DNA of 64,000 nucleotides from Prolixibacteraceae bacterium (lineage in GTDB: Bacteria; Bacteroidota; Bacteroidia; Bacteroidales; Prolixibacteraceae), in NCBI GenBank assembly GCA_003506435.1, contig DOAQ01000016.1, positions 62,001 through 126,000 on the forward strand, read 5' to 3'. The position numbers and the translations under genes were made by a program. The notes under the pieces are model-generated. The model was not told the DNA's origin, searched no databases, and was given only the letters and a program-made list of their open reading frames with translations. Shown here piece after piece: positions 35,929 through 44,139 of the stretch (positions are counted from its first letter, which is position 1; every line of letters begins with the position of its first letter).

Positions 35929-37047
35929 TTAATCTTTCAACGAAACCCTGAAATTATCCCATCCCATTGATACCGGCTCACCGGCAGGTGATTGAATGCG
36001 AATATTAAATGAGCCTATATAACCCTTGTTGCCCGTAAAGTTCAGCGGAATGATCCGTTCCAATGGGATTTTAACCGTTTGCCAGGTACCCAGATTTTGA
36101 ACAACGAGATCGGCGGCTGTAATTTTAGCAGGATTATGATTCCAATAGTTATAAATATAGAATTCCGTTTTCATGATTGGAATAAGCATATTCAGTTCAA
36201 ACTTGACTTCATATTTATCCGGATGATCTTTCATATCGCTGGTGTAAGGAGCACTTGCACTCATCAGGTACGACCAGCCACTTCCTTCGTTCCCAACATT
36301 GAGGAATATATATTTCCCCGAGATTGGTTTTGGATTCGTCCAGGCTCCGACATATTTTGCCCCATCGCTGCCAGTGTATGCTTTATCGTCGAAATTTGTA
36401 ATTAAAAATTGACGGTCCTGGTAATAGCCCGGACATGCTGCCGATACATTGTATTTTTTGTTGATCACTGTAAGCTTAAGATTTTGCTCAACATTTACGG
36501 GGACTTTTACTGTTAAGAAGTTATTGCCAGCCTGAATTACAGGTTGCTCAACTCCGTTAAACGAAACAACCGTATTGGTTTTATCAACCTCATATAGCTT
36601 GAAAAAATCGCCATACATTTTTAAGGTGTCGCCTGCTTGTGTATATTCGTTAAACATGCCTGTTAGCTTAAGATTAGGAATATTCACACTGAAATTAAAT
36701 TCAATTTCACCTGATTCAGTGACAAGTTTTACCTTGTTTGAAACTTCTTTTGGCATTACAACGGGAATTTGCATATAAAGCACGTTGTTCTCATAATAAA
36801 CCTCTTGCATATCAACAGAGACATCATTAAACATGATCGTTTGAACTGTCTCAAGATTCTCGCCCTGAATAGCTACCCAGTCACCCATGTCTCCGTCAGA
36901 GATCGTTGCACCCAATTCTTTTAGAGGTGAAATTTTTGAAAACGTTGGAGGTCCTGACAGATTATCATCCTCATTACATGAGGTTGCCAGGAACATTGCA
37001 GCTATAAATAAAAAGGCTACAATTTTTCTAATTTGTATATTTTTCAT
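35929..37047 (-). CDS. Surface glycan-binding lipoprotein with IPT/TIG-like domains (PUL 2)
   Basis: 372 residues. Lipobox FLATSC (about Cys24) followed by NEDD, an acidic surface-export signal. Residues about 35-215 look like two IPT/TIG Ig-like domains (GDWVAIQGENLETVQTIMFNDV, AGDTLKMYGDFFKLYEVDKTNTVVSFNG). Residues about 220-372 form a beta-sandwich of the kind that carries the binding site in SGBP-B proteins (GWSYLMSASAPY, YIYNYWNHNPAK, MGWDNFRVSL). It binds glycan at the cell surface for the SusC/D pair just upstream. Confidence 0.85.
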   Translation of the reverse strand: MKNIQIRKIVAFLFIAAMFLATSCNEDDNLSGPPTFSKISPLKELGATISDGDMGDWVAIQGENLETVQTIMFNDVSVDMQEVYYENNVLYMQIPVVMPKEVSNKVKLVTESGEIEFNFSVNIPNLKLTGMFNEYTQAGDTLKMYGDFFKLYEVDKTNTVVSFNGVEQPVIQAGNNFLTVKVPVNVEQNLKLTVINKKYNVSAACPGYYQDRQFLITNFDDKAYTGSDGAKYVGAWTNPKPISGKYIFLNVGNEGSGWSYLMSASAPYTSDMKDHPDKYEVKFELNMLIPIMKTEFYIYNYWNHNPAKITAADLVVQNLGTWQTVKIPLERIIPLNFTGNKGYIGSFNIRIQSPAGEPVSMGWDNFRVSLKD

Positions 37048-37079
37048 AGTCGTAATAGTATTAATCTGAATCTATTAAA

Positions 37080-38777
37080 TTACCAACCAGGATTATTCAT
37101 TTCGATGAATGGATTCGTATTTACCTCATTGGCAGGTAACGGTAAAAGCAGGTGTCTTTCTTCGCGCCGTTTGATTACGTCTTTTTCATCTACACCAATA
37201 GCATTCATTGTTTGGAGGTAAATGCCCCAGCGGAGCAGGTCGAACCTTCGGAGGCCTTCGCCGGCAAATTCTTTTACCCGTTCTTCCAGAATGTATGACC
37301 TGAATGATTCCAATGTCCAGGGAGTTGTTTTTGCAATATCTCCAACTTTGGTGCTGTTATTCCGGATATTTAACTTCTCTACCTGAGCAATAGCATCAGC
37401 GGAGGGGCCGTTATTTACTTCGTTTGCAGCTTCGGCATAGACCAAAATAACTTCAGCATACCGGATAAAAGGCCAGTTAAAATCGCTTCGGCTCCCATCT
37501 ACCGGGGTAGTATAATCGCGGAACTTCATCAGTTTCGAGCCATATAAATGTGCATCATACCGAAGAATGTCGGTTGGTTTATAACCATCCTGTCCTAAAC
37601 GAACTTTAACGCTGTCTTTTGCCGGATAATAACAATAAAGTAATTTGCCTCCTGAAATAGTAAAAGGATGTCGATGGATTACTCCCCATTTTGCACGACC
37701 ATCATTTTCATCAAAAAGCTGGTACCAGTGATCACGCTGGACATAGTAACCAGAAGAAAGAGTTCCATCGGGTTTATAATACCCCGTATAATCGGAAGCA
37801 ACATAATTGCTCATTGAATTATCTCCGGCTAAAGTTTGAAGTGAGAAAATAAATTCACCTTTATTCCGGTTTGTAACCGACCACAATGCTTCCTGGCTTG
37901 GGTAGAGGTAAAAATCACCTGATTCAATTACTTCTTTTGCTTTATCCATTGCCAGCTTATAGTATTCTTTCGAATCGAAATCCTCATATCCGGCAACCTG
38001 CGACTTCTGAAATGTCAGTTTTGCGGGAACTGGCAAATAAATTTTAGTTCCATTGTCATCTTTTATTGCCCCTGGGCCGCCCATTACTGAAACAGAACCC
38101 GATTTCATTGAAGCAGACCCAATTGTGGCATACACTTTAGCTAATACAGCTTTCGCTGCACCACTTGAAACGTGGCCAATTTTATATTCAGGATCCTTGG
38201 TTGAATACATCGCTGTTTCGGCAAACTTTAATTCCTCAATAATGTGTTCATAAACTTCTTTGATCGGAGAACGCGGTTTGTAAATATCAGCGCCTTCAGA
38301 AATGGATGTTTTATACAGAACTATATCGCCATAAAACTGGACAAGGTTGAAATAGCTCCATGCCTTCAGGAACGCGAGTTCCCCCATTGCATTGGCTTTT
38401 ACTTTTTCATCGATGTCCATTTTTGAAATCAGGTATTTATGATAGTTCGCACGATGTATTGATTTGTAGTAATTATTATAGAAGTTGAGGTTCGATCCGT
38501 CTTCATAAAAATTACCGGCGCCTAGTGAACCAAATGCCCAAGCAGGACCACTCTGATAGTCACAATCGAAATTTACCACGTTGTGATAATTTCCCCATTC
38601 GAAAGAGTAGTGAAGTGTGTTGTAGGCGCCTGCCACCAGTTGGTCGTAATTTTTGTTGGCAACAAGGTCTTCCCCCGCAATAAATGTATAGGTTTTCTCA
38701 TCCAGCAGATCGGAACAGGATGTTGTAAACAGGAAACAAGCAATGATTAATATGCTTCTAAATATCGTTGGCTTCAT
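37080..38777 (-). CDS. SusD/RagB-like glycan-binding lipoprotein (PUL 2)
   Basis: 565 residues from the ATG at 38777; a second ATG nine codons upstream (38804) is also possible. Lipobox LFTTSC then SDLLDEKTYTFIA. SusD signature at the C-terminus: WPFIRYAEVILVYAEAANEVNNG, LNIRNNSTKV, YILEERVKEFAGEGLRRFDLLRWG and LLPLPANEVNTNPFIEMNNPGW, the usual last line of SusD proteins. It caps the SusC transporter and binds glycan outside the cell. Confidence 0.95.
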   Translation of the reverse strand: MKPTIFRSILIIACFLFTTSCSDLLDEKTYTFIAGEDLVANKNYDQLVAGAYNTLHYSFEWGNYHNVVNFDCDYQSGPAWAFGSLGAGNFYEDGSNLNFYNNYYKSIHRANYHKYLISKMDIDEKVKANAMGELAFLKAWSYFNLVQFYGDIVLYKTSISEGADIYKPRSPIKEVYEHIIEELKFAETAMYSTKDPEYKIGHVSSGAAKAVLAKVYATIGSASMKSGSVSVMGGPGAIKDDNGTKIYLPVPAKLTFQKSQVAGYEDFDSKEYYKLAMDKAKEVIESGDFYLYPSQEALWSVTNRNKGEFIFSLQTLAGDNSMSNYVASDYTGYYKPDGTLSSGYYVQRDHWYQLFDENDGRAKWGVIHRHPFTISGGKLLYCYYPAKDSVKVRLGQDGYKPTDILRYDAHLYGSKLMKFRDYTTPVDGSRSDFNWPFIRYAEVILVYAEAANEVNNGPSADAIAQVEKLNIRNNSTKVGDIAKTTPWTLESFRSYILEERVKEFAGEGLRRFDLLRWGIYLQTMNAIGVDEKDVIKRREERHLLLPLPANEVNTNPFIEMNNPGW

Positions 38778-38809
38778 CTTTTTGCTTTTTATCGTTGAAT
38801 TCATCAGAA

Positions 38810-41800
38810 TTAAAATATTAATTGCAGTCCCAGACTAATTGTTCGTGCACTTGGATAGGATGCCATGTCAACGCCACGACGTGCAGGATCTCCTCCGAAT
38901 GTGTTCACATCAGGATCATACCATTTATATTTCGTTATTGTAAATAAGTTGGTAACACTTGCTGACACATTTAAAGACTGGACAAATTGGAACGGATTTT
39001 TAAACATGTACCCTACATTCAGGTTTTTCATGCGCAAATACGAACCATTATCCACATACCTGTCTGATGCTTTCATGCTCCGGGTATATGTTCCATCCGG
39101 ACGTGGCGCAGTTGCATTTTCCCTGTTGGTTTCAGTCCAGCGGTTGTCATATATAAAACGAGGAATATTTCCTGTGCCGGCTAAATCATATCTTTTGATA
39201 TTTACATTCAAAATATCGTTGCCGGAAGTCCCTTGCAGAAAGAAGTTAACCGATATGTTTTTTATTTGGAAAGAATTGGTAACCCCATAGGTGAAATTCG
39301 GATTTGTATTGCCAATAATTGCTTTGTCTCTATCGTCAATTACTCCGTTTTTATCATTATCCTTGTATTTTACCTGGCCAATCATGCTCTTGATCTTTGC
39401 ATCCGACTCGTTTTTGTAAAGTGGATTTGATCTCACTTCAGCTTCATTGTCGAAGAACCCATCTTCCTGGTAACCATAGATTAACCCAATCGGCTCTCCA
39501 TTCCTGCGCAAAAACATACTTTCCATGCCCCACGCTACATCTGAAAACTGGTCAGCTTCAAGTCCGCTGACCTTATTCCGGTTAAACGAGATGTTGGCGT
39601 CAATCTTCCAACTAAAATTTGCCTGGGATGCAACAATAAAATTACCTGCTATTTCCAATCCTTTATTTTCTATGTTCCCATAATTGGAGGCCATAGAAGA
39701 GAAACCGGTACTGGATGGAATAAACATATTCTGTAGCAAATCATCTGTTTTTTTGTAATAAAGATCGACTACTAAATTTATCCGGTTTTTCAGTATTGAT
39801 ACATCCAAACCGACATCTCCCTGCGTTGTTGTTTCCCATTTCAACTTCGGATTGGCTGGCCCTCCCCAACGATCTTCGGCAAAACCACTATTCAAATTAC
39901 CATTAAACGGGTAGTTTTGTGCAGTCATTCTTGAACGGGTAGCATACGCACTGATTCCCTGGTTCCCGGTTTGACCATAACTAGCCCGTAGTTTCAAAGC
40001 ATCAAAAAAGTTAAGGTTTTTAATGAATGGTTCATCAGACAAACGCCATGCTAATGCAAAAGACGAAAAGTTTGACCAACGGTTCGTTTCAGAAAACCGG
40101 CTTGAGCCATCCCGACGAAAAGAAGCAGTGAACATGTATTTTTCCAACAGCACATAGTTTACCCGTCCCAGGTATGACATCAGAGAACTCATTCCTTTAC
40201 TACTGGTGTTTCTATCCTGGTTAAGGGCGGCATTCATATCGTTTTCTTCCGTCAGATCATTTGGAAATCCTTTAGCGCTCATTGATTTACCGCCATAGTT
40301 TACTTTTTCATGAGTCCATGCTACAACTGCATCAATTTGGTGAATCTCAGCTATCTTTTTATTAAATTTCAGCATTGATTCCAAAGTCATACTTTCGTAA
40401 TGATTATCAGCCTGCACCCCGTACCCATTGGTTGGTGCAATACCTTCGGCAACCCACCGGTTGTAATATTCATTTCGGGTATTGCTATTGTATCCGTATC
40501 CCAGGTTTTGCCGGAATTTCAAATAATCGGTAAACTTAATTTCAGCAAATGCAGAAGTAAAAATATTTAATGAGCCAACTTGATTTTTTGCAGTTCGTGT
40601 ATATAAATAGGGATTTGCAAGTCCGGTTGAAGTATCTTCTGTATATCCGGAATCTTTTGTTGGATCAAATACTTCACGGGTTGGATTAAAAGCAATTGCT
40701 GAAGGTATCACCCCATAACTTTCGCTATTTGTCCGGGCTAAACGATTAATCGATTTAGTAAAACTTAAATTGTTGCCGACTTCAATCCGATCAGAAATCT
40801 TTCTGGAAATATTTGACCTGACAGTATATCGTTTATAATACGAATTAAAAATAACTCCCTGTTGATCTAAATAACTCCCTGAGAACATATAATGCCCCTT
40901 TTCATCTCCTCCCGATAAACTAAGATTATAATCCGATGTTACAGCCGTTTGATATATCTGATCCTGCCAGTTGGTACCTCCTCCCATATAACCATTTCTA
41001 TAATCATCCGGACTTGGTAAATAGGTGCTGTCAGCAATTGTTTCCAACCCTGTGGTCCCATCTTTTATTTTTGTATATGACCAGCGGCCTGGAATAGGAT
41101 AGGGTAGGTTATTATCAGCAACATAGTCTTTCCCATCATACGTGTAACCGTTAATGACCATTTCATTCCGATACTCGGCATACGACGCTGCATCAAGTAC
41201 CTCAATCTGTTTGACAATTTGGGATACCCCAAAATTTGTATTAAACTCAATGTGAGCTTTCGACCTTCCTCCTTTTGTTGTGATCAATACAACGCCATTT
41301 GCAGCACGTGAACCATAGATGGCCGTTGCCGACGCATCTTTCAATACCTCAATAGATGCAATATCCTTTGTGTTAATGAGGCTTAAGGGGTTATTTCGTT
41401 GTTTGTCCCCGAAAGCTGACGGAGCAGGAGCTTCACCTGCACTAAATGGAATACCATCAACAACATAAAGAGGTTCGGTGCTGGTTGTAAATGAGTTTGC
41501 TCCACGAATCAGGATATTAACCCCGGCTCCCGGAGCACCATCTGCCTGCTGAACCTGCACCCCTGCCAATTTGCCTTGCAATGCCTGATTAACACCTACC
41601 GGATTGGTCTTTTGTATATCTTCAACCCGAATAGAAGAAACAGATCCGGTAAGATCTCTTTTCTTAATGCTCCCATAACCAATCGCTACAACTTCATCAA
41701 TTCCGAACGTTTCTTCTTCTAATTTGACATCTATCGTAGTTCTTCCTGAAACTTCTATTTCTTTTGCCCTCATTCCCACAAATGAGAAAATCAGTGTGCC

Positions 41801-42316
41801 TTCAGAAGGAACATTAGAAAGTAAATATTTCCCATCAAAATTAGTGACAATCCCCTGGGATGTTCCCTTCACCAGCACCGTAACTCCCGGCAACGAAGCG
41901 CCTGATGAGTCGGTGACTTTCCCTGCTACGGTTATTTTCTTCTGTTCCTGAGGTACATCGTTTACCAGTACGATCTGCCTGCCATGAATTTTATACGAAA
42001 CGTCTGTTCCTTTAAATAATATACCCAGTAGTTCTTCCAAAGACTTGTCTTTCATATTAACGCTTACTATTCGGTCAACATTAATATCTTCATTTTTGTA
42101 TAAGAAGAAGAACTCACTTTGATCCTCAATATCCCGCAATACTTCCCTGACAGAGATGTTATTCGCGGAAATACTGAGCCGCGTTTGCTGCGAATAGACA
42201 CTTGCACTAACGTGTACAAGGGTGATCAGTAAAACAAACAAGGTTAGTTTCATAATACGTAACCATTTAAGCAAGGGATTGTAGTATCCCCCGGCGTTTA
42301 ACCATTTTTTTTTCAT
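38810..42316 (-). CDS. SusC-like TonB-dependent glycan transporter with STN domain (PUL 2)
   Basis: 1168 residues. Signal within residues 1-43, STN domain about 45-120 (RLSISANNISVREVLRDIEDQ), CarboxypepD-reg-like domain about 130-215 (VAGKVTDSSGASLPGVTVLVKG), EEVFAIGYG-type linker (DEVVAIGYGSIKKRDLTG), plug (RGANSFTTSTEPLYVVDGIPF, IEVLKDASATAIYGSRAANGVVLITT) and barrel ending ISLGLQLIF. The STN domain couples glycan capture to the FecR/sigma pair upstream. It starts with the same CAAATTTATG leader context as SusC of PUL 1. Confidence 0.96.
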   Translation of the reverse strand: MKKKWLNAGGYYNPLLKWLRIMKLTLFVLLITLVHVSASVYSQQTRLSISANNISVREVLRDIEDQSEFFFLYKNEDINVDRIVSVNMKDKSLEELLGILFKGTDVSYKIHGRQIVLVNDVPQEQKKITVAGKVTDSSGASLPGVTVLVKGTSQGIVTNFDGKYLLSNVPSEGTLIFSFVGMRAKEIEVSGRTTIDVKLEEETFGIDEVVAIGYGSIKKRDLTGSVSSIRVEDIQKTNPVGVNQALQGKLAGVQVQQADGAPGAGVNILIRGANSFTTSTEPLYVVDGIPFSAGEAPAPSAFGDKQRNNPLSLINTKDIASIEVLKDASATAIYGSRAANGVVLITTKGGRSKAHIEFNTNFGVSQIVKQIEVLDAASYAEYRNEMVINGYTYDGKDYVADNNLPYPIPGRWSYTKIKDGTTGLETIADSTYLPSPDDYRNGYMGGGTNWQDQIYQTAVTSDYNLSLSGGDEKGHYMFSGSYLDQQGVIFNSYYKRYTVRSNISRKISDRIEVGNNLSFTKSINRLARTNSESYGVIPSAIAFNPTREVFDPTKDSGYTEDTSTGLANPYLYTRTAKNQVGSLNIFTSAFAEIKFTDYLKFRQNLGYGYNSNTRNEYYNRWVAEGIAPTNGYGVQADNHYESMTLESMLKFNKKIAEIHQIDAVVAWTHEKVNYGGKSMSAKGFPNDLTEENDMNAALNQDRNTSSKGMSSLMSYLGRVNYVLLEKYMFTASFRRDGSSRFSETNRWSNFSSFALAWRLSDEPFIKNLNFFDALKLRASYGQTGNQGISAYATRSRMTAQNYPFNGNLNSGFAEDRWGGPANPKLKWETTTQGDVGLDVSILKNRINLVVDLYYKKTDDLLQNMFIPSSTGFSSMASNYGNIENKGLEIAGNFIVASQANFSWKIDANISFNRNKVSGLEADQFSDVAWGMESMFLRRNGEPIGLIYGYQEDGFFDNEAEVRSNPLYKNESDAKIKSMIGQVKYKDNDKNGVIDDRDKAIIGNTNPNFTYGVTNSFQIKNISVNFFLQGTSGNDILNVNIKRYDLAGTGNIPRFIYDNRWTETNRENATAPRPDGTYTRSMKASDRYVDNGSYLRMKNLNVGYMFKNPFQFVQSLNVSASVTNLFTITKYKWYDPDVNTFGGDPARRGVDMASYPSARTISLGLQLIF

Positions 42317-42323
42317 AAATTTG
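42316..42323 (+). promoter_or_regulatory. Candidate antisense -7 box overlapping the susC start codon (PUL 2)
   Basis: TAAATTTG on the plus strand, fitting TAnnTTTG, overlapping the first base of the susC start codon. A TTTA lies at about 42297-42300 as a possible weak -33 element. Same position and sequence as in PUL 1. Confidence 0.4.
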
Positions 42324-42329
42324 CAATTA

Positions 42330-42428
42330 ATAAGTGTTATACAAATCCCGTTAGGGGTTATTTAACCTGATCTCATGTTTGCGCATGAGGTTCTAAAGGA
42401 AAGTGTTACCGCACTTTCCTTTTTTTAT
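42330..42428 (+). ncRNA. Candidate DonS-like antisense small RNA of PUL 2
   Basis: Predicted RNA of about 95-100 bases running opposite to susC across its leader. It contains a first hairpin ctcatg-tttgcg-catgag (42372-42389) and ends in the terminator hairpin at 42395-42426. Layout matches the DonS type of PUL repressor RNA and the candidate in PUL 1. Based on promoter-like box and terminator only. Confidence 0.45.
42395..42426 (+). terminator. Intrinsic terminator on the plus strand in the fecR-susC gap (PUL 2)
   Basis: Eleven-base stem aaaggaaagtg (42395-42405) and cactttccttt (42412-42422), loop ttaccg, followed by further Ts on the plus strand. On the minus strand it is preceded by an A tract and followed by agaacc, so it is better suited to stop plus-strand RNA. 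Confidence 0.65.
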
Positions 42429-43396
42429 CAGGGTTTGCTAATTTCTACTACGTCTTCGTTGATTTCATATTTCATATCTGATGTTAATGATAATACTTGC
42501 AGCATTTCGCGTAAACTTTCGGTTTTTATAGTGGTGGTGTAGCGTTCGCTGGTATCCAGGTTCCCGTCAACCATAATTTTGACATCGTACCAGCGTTCCA
42601 TTTTCTTCAGTATTTCAGAAAGCGGAACATTTTCGAAGCGAAGGATGTTTTCCTTCCACGAGGTATATAATTCGGTATCGACTTTAAACAATTTTGGTAT
42701 TTTCGATTGTTTTGAGAACTCGAATTGTTCTCCGGGACTCAACTTAAATTTCTTATTGAGACCCGAAAGTAAAATATTTACAGAACCTTCTTCCAGTGTT
42801 GTGTACAATAAATCATCATCAGGATAGGAATACACATTGAATTTTGTTCCCAGCACCAAAACCTCTATTTCCCCGGCATGTACAATGAATGGTTTTTTCT
42901 TGTTTTTTGCTACTTCGAAATAGGCTTCGCCTTCGACAAAAACATTTCGTTGCCGGGCATTAAATGCTACCGGATATTTAAATGTTGTGCCTGAATTAAG
43001 CCAGACTTTGGTCCCGTCATACAAAGTAATAGTCGACTTTTCGCCGTTGGGTACCTTTATTTCGTTGTACACTTCGGAAAGCTGGCTGATTTGTTTTTGC
43101 CCAATGAAGTAGAGGGCCCCGGCCCCAATCAGAAAAGCAAAAACAAAGACGGCTGCATATTTCAGGAATGAATGCAAAGGCCAAACCTGTGACTGTTTTG
43201 CAGAAACCTTGTTTGCAAAGAATTTTCGGGAATATTGCGGTTTCACTTCTTTTAAACCGGTAAGTACCCAGAGGTTTTTTAGCTCATTGTACTTTCCCTG
43301 GTTCGCTTCCGAAGCTTCGATCCAATCCAGGATTTCGCGCACTTCAATGTCCGAAGTGATTTTCCCTTTGATGTACTGAATTAATTTTTCTTCCAT
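42428..43396 (-). CDS. FecR-family anti-sigma factor (PUL 2)
   Basis: 322 residues. Cytoplasmic part about 1-75, membrane segment about 78-97 (LKYAAVFVFAFLIGAGALYF), FecR domain (IKVPNGEKSTITLYDGTKVWLNSG, VFVEGEAYFEVAKN) and C-terminal DUF4974-type domain (LSEILKKMERWYDVKIMVDG). It controls the sigma factor encoded just upstream and receives the signal from the STN domain of SusC. Confidence 0.95.
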   Translation of the reverse strand: MEEKLIQYIKGKITSDIEVREILDWIEASEANQGKYNELKNLWVLTGLKEVKPQYSRKFFANKVSAKQSQVWPLHSFLKYAAVFVFAFLIGAGALYFIGQKQISQLSEVYNEIKVPNGEKSTITLYDGTKVWLNSGTTFKYPVAFNARQRNVFVEGEAYFEVAKNKKKPFIVHAGEIEVLVLGTKFNVYSYPDDDLLYTTLEEGSVNILLSGLNKKFKLSPGEQFEFSKQSKIPKLFKVDTELYTSWKENILRFENVPLSEILKKMERWYDVKIMVDGNLDTSERYTTTIKTESLREMLQVLSLTSDMKYEINEDVVEISKP

Positions 43397-43458
43397 AAAC
43401 TGAAAGCTTTTGATAGTAGAACCGGATGAATGTATTTTACCCTAACGCGAAAGGTAAA

Positions 43459-44085
43459 TTATTTTAGAAAAAATAAAATATAAAGAAGCGGAAGGTATTC
43501 TTTCAGTTCCTTCCGAAGATGTTGAAGCGCTTTTGAAATATGGGCTTCCACAGTTTTTATGCTAATCCCGAGTTCGTCGGCAATCTCCCTGTTTTTTTTG
43601 TCCTCGTAACGGCTTTTCTCAAAAACAGTACGTACCGGCAGCGATAATTTTGAAAGGGCTTCATCAACTTTCTGCTGCAACTCTTCAAAAACAAAGTTAC
43701 TGGTATCGAAACCGGAAAGTGATTTGTAATTGATGTCCAATTCGCGGGTTCTCAAATAGTCGTCGTACCGTTGTTTCGACCGTTCTTTGCTGATTTGTTT
43801 CAGCGATTTGTTTTTTGTAACCGTAAACAACCATGCCTGAAGGTTGGTGTCATCCTGAAGGTTCTGCCGGTGTTCCCAGAGTTCGGTAAAAACATCCTGA
43901 ACAACGCTGTTGGCGGCCTCGGAGTCCATTAAATACTGGTTGGAAAAATACGCCAGTTTGGGATAGAAAAAGCTGTATAAACCTTCAAATGCAGGTTCAT
44001 CGCCCGATTTAATTTTCTGCACTATTTCCGATCCCTTGTAATTCACCTGTCTTCGATTTATGAAACCATTTGTGAGACGGATCAA
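43459..44085 (-). CDS. ECF RNA polymerase sigma factor (PUL 2)
   Basis: 208 residues in the longest frame, which opens with TTG at 44085; a GTG at about 44046 (VNYKGSEIVQKI) is an equally good start. Region 2: FEGLYSFFYPKLAYFSNQYLMDSEAANSVVQDVFTELW. Region 4: LSLPVRTVFEKSRYEDKKNREIADELGISIKTVEAHISKALQHLRKEL. Bacteroidetes ECF type paired with FecR. 54 bases after the Asp-rich gene, so possibly co-transcribed with it. Confidence 0.92.
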   Translation of the reverse strand: MIRLTNGFINRRQVNYKGSEIVQKIKSGDEPAFEGLYSFFYPKLAYFSNQYLMDSEAANSVVQDVFTELWEHRQNLQDDTNLQAWLFTVTKNKSLKQISKERSKQRYDDYLRTRELDINYKSLSGFDTSNFVFEELQQKVDEALSKLSLPVRTVFEKSRYEDKKNREIADELGISIKTVEAHISKALQHLRKELKEYLPLLYILFFLK

Positions 44086-44139
44086 AAATAAGCAGAAAAA
44101 TCTTCAGGAACGAAAATTAATTAAGACTGATCGTTATAC

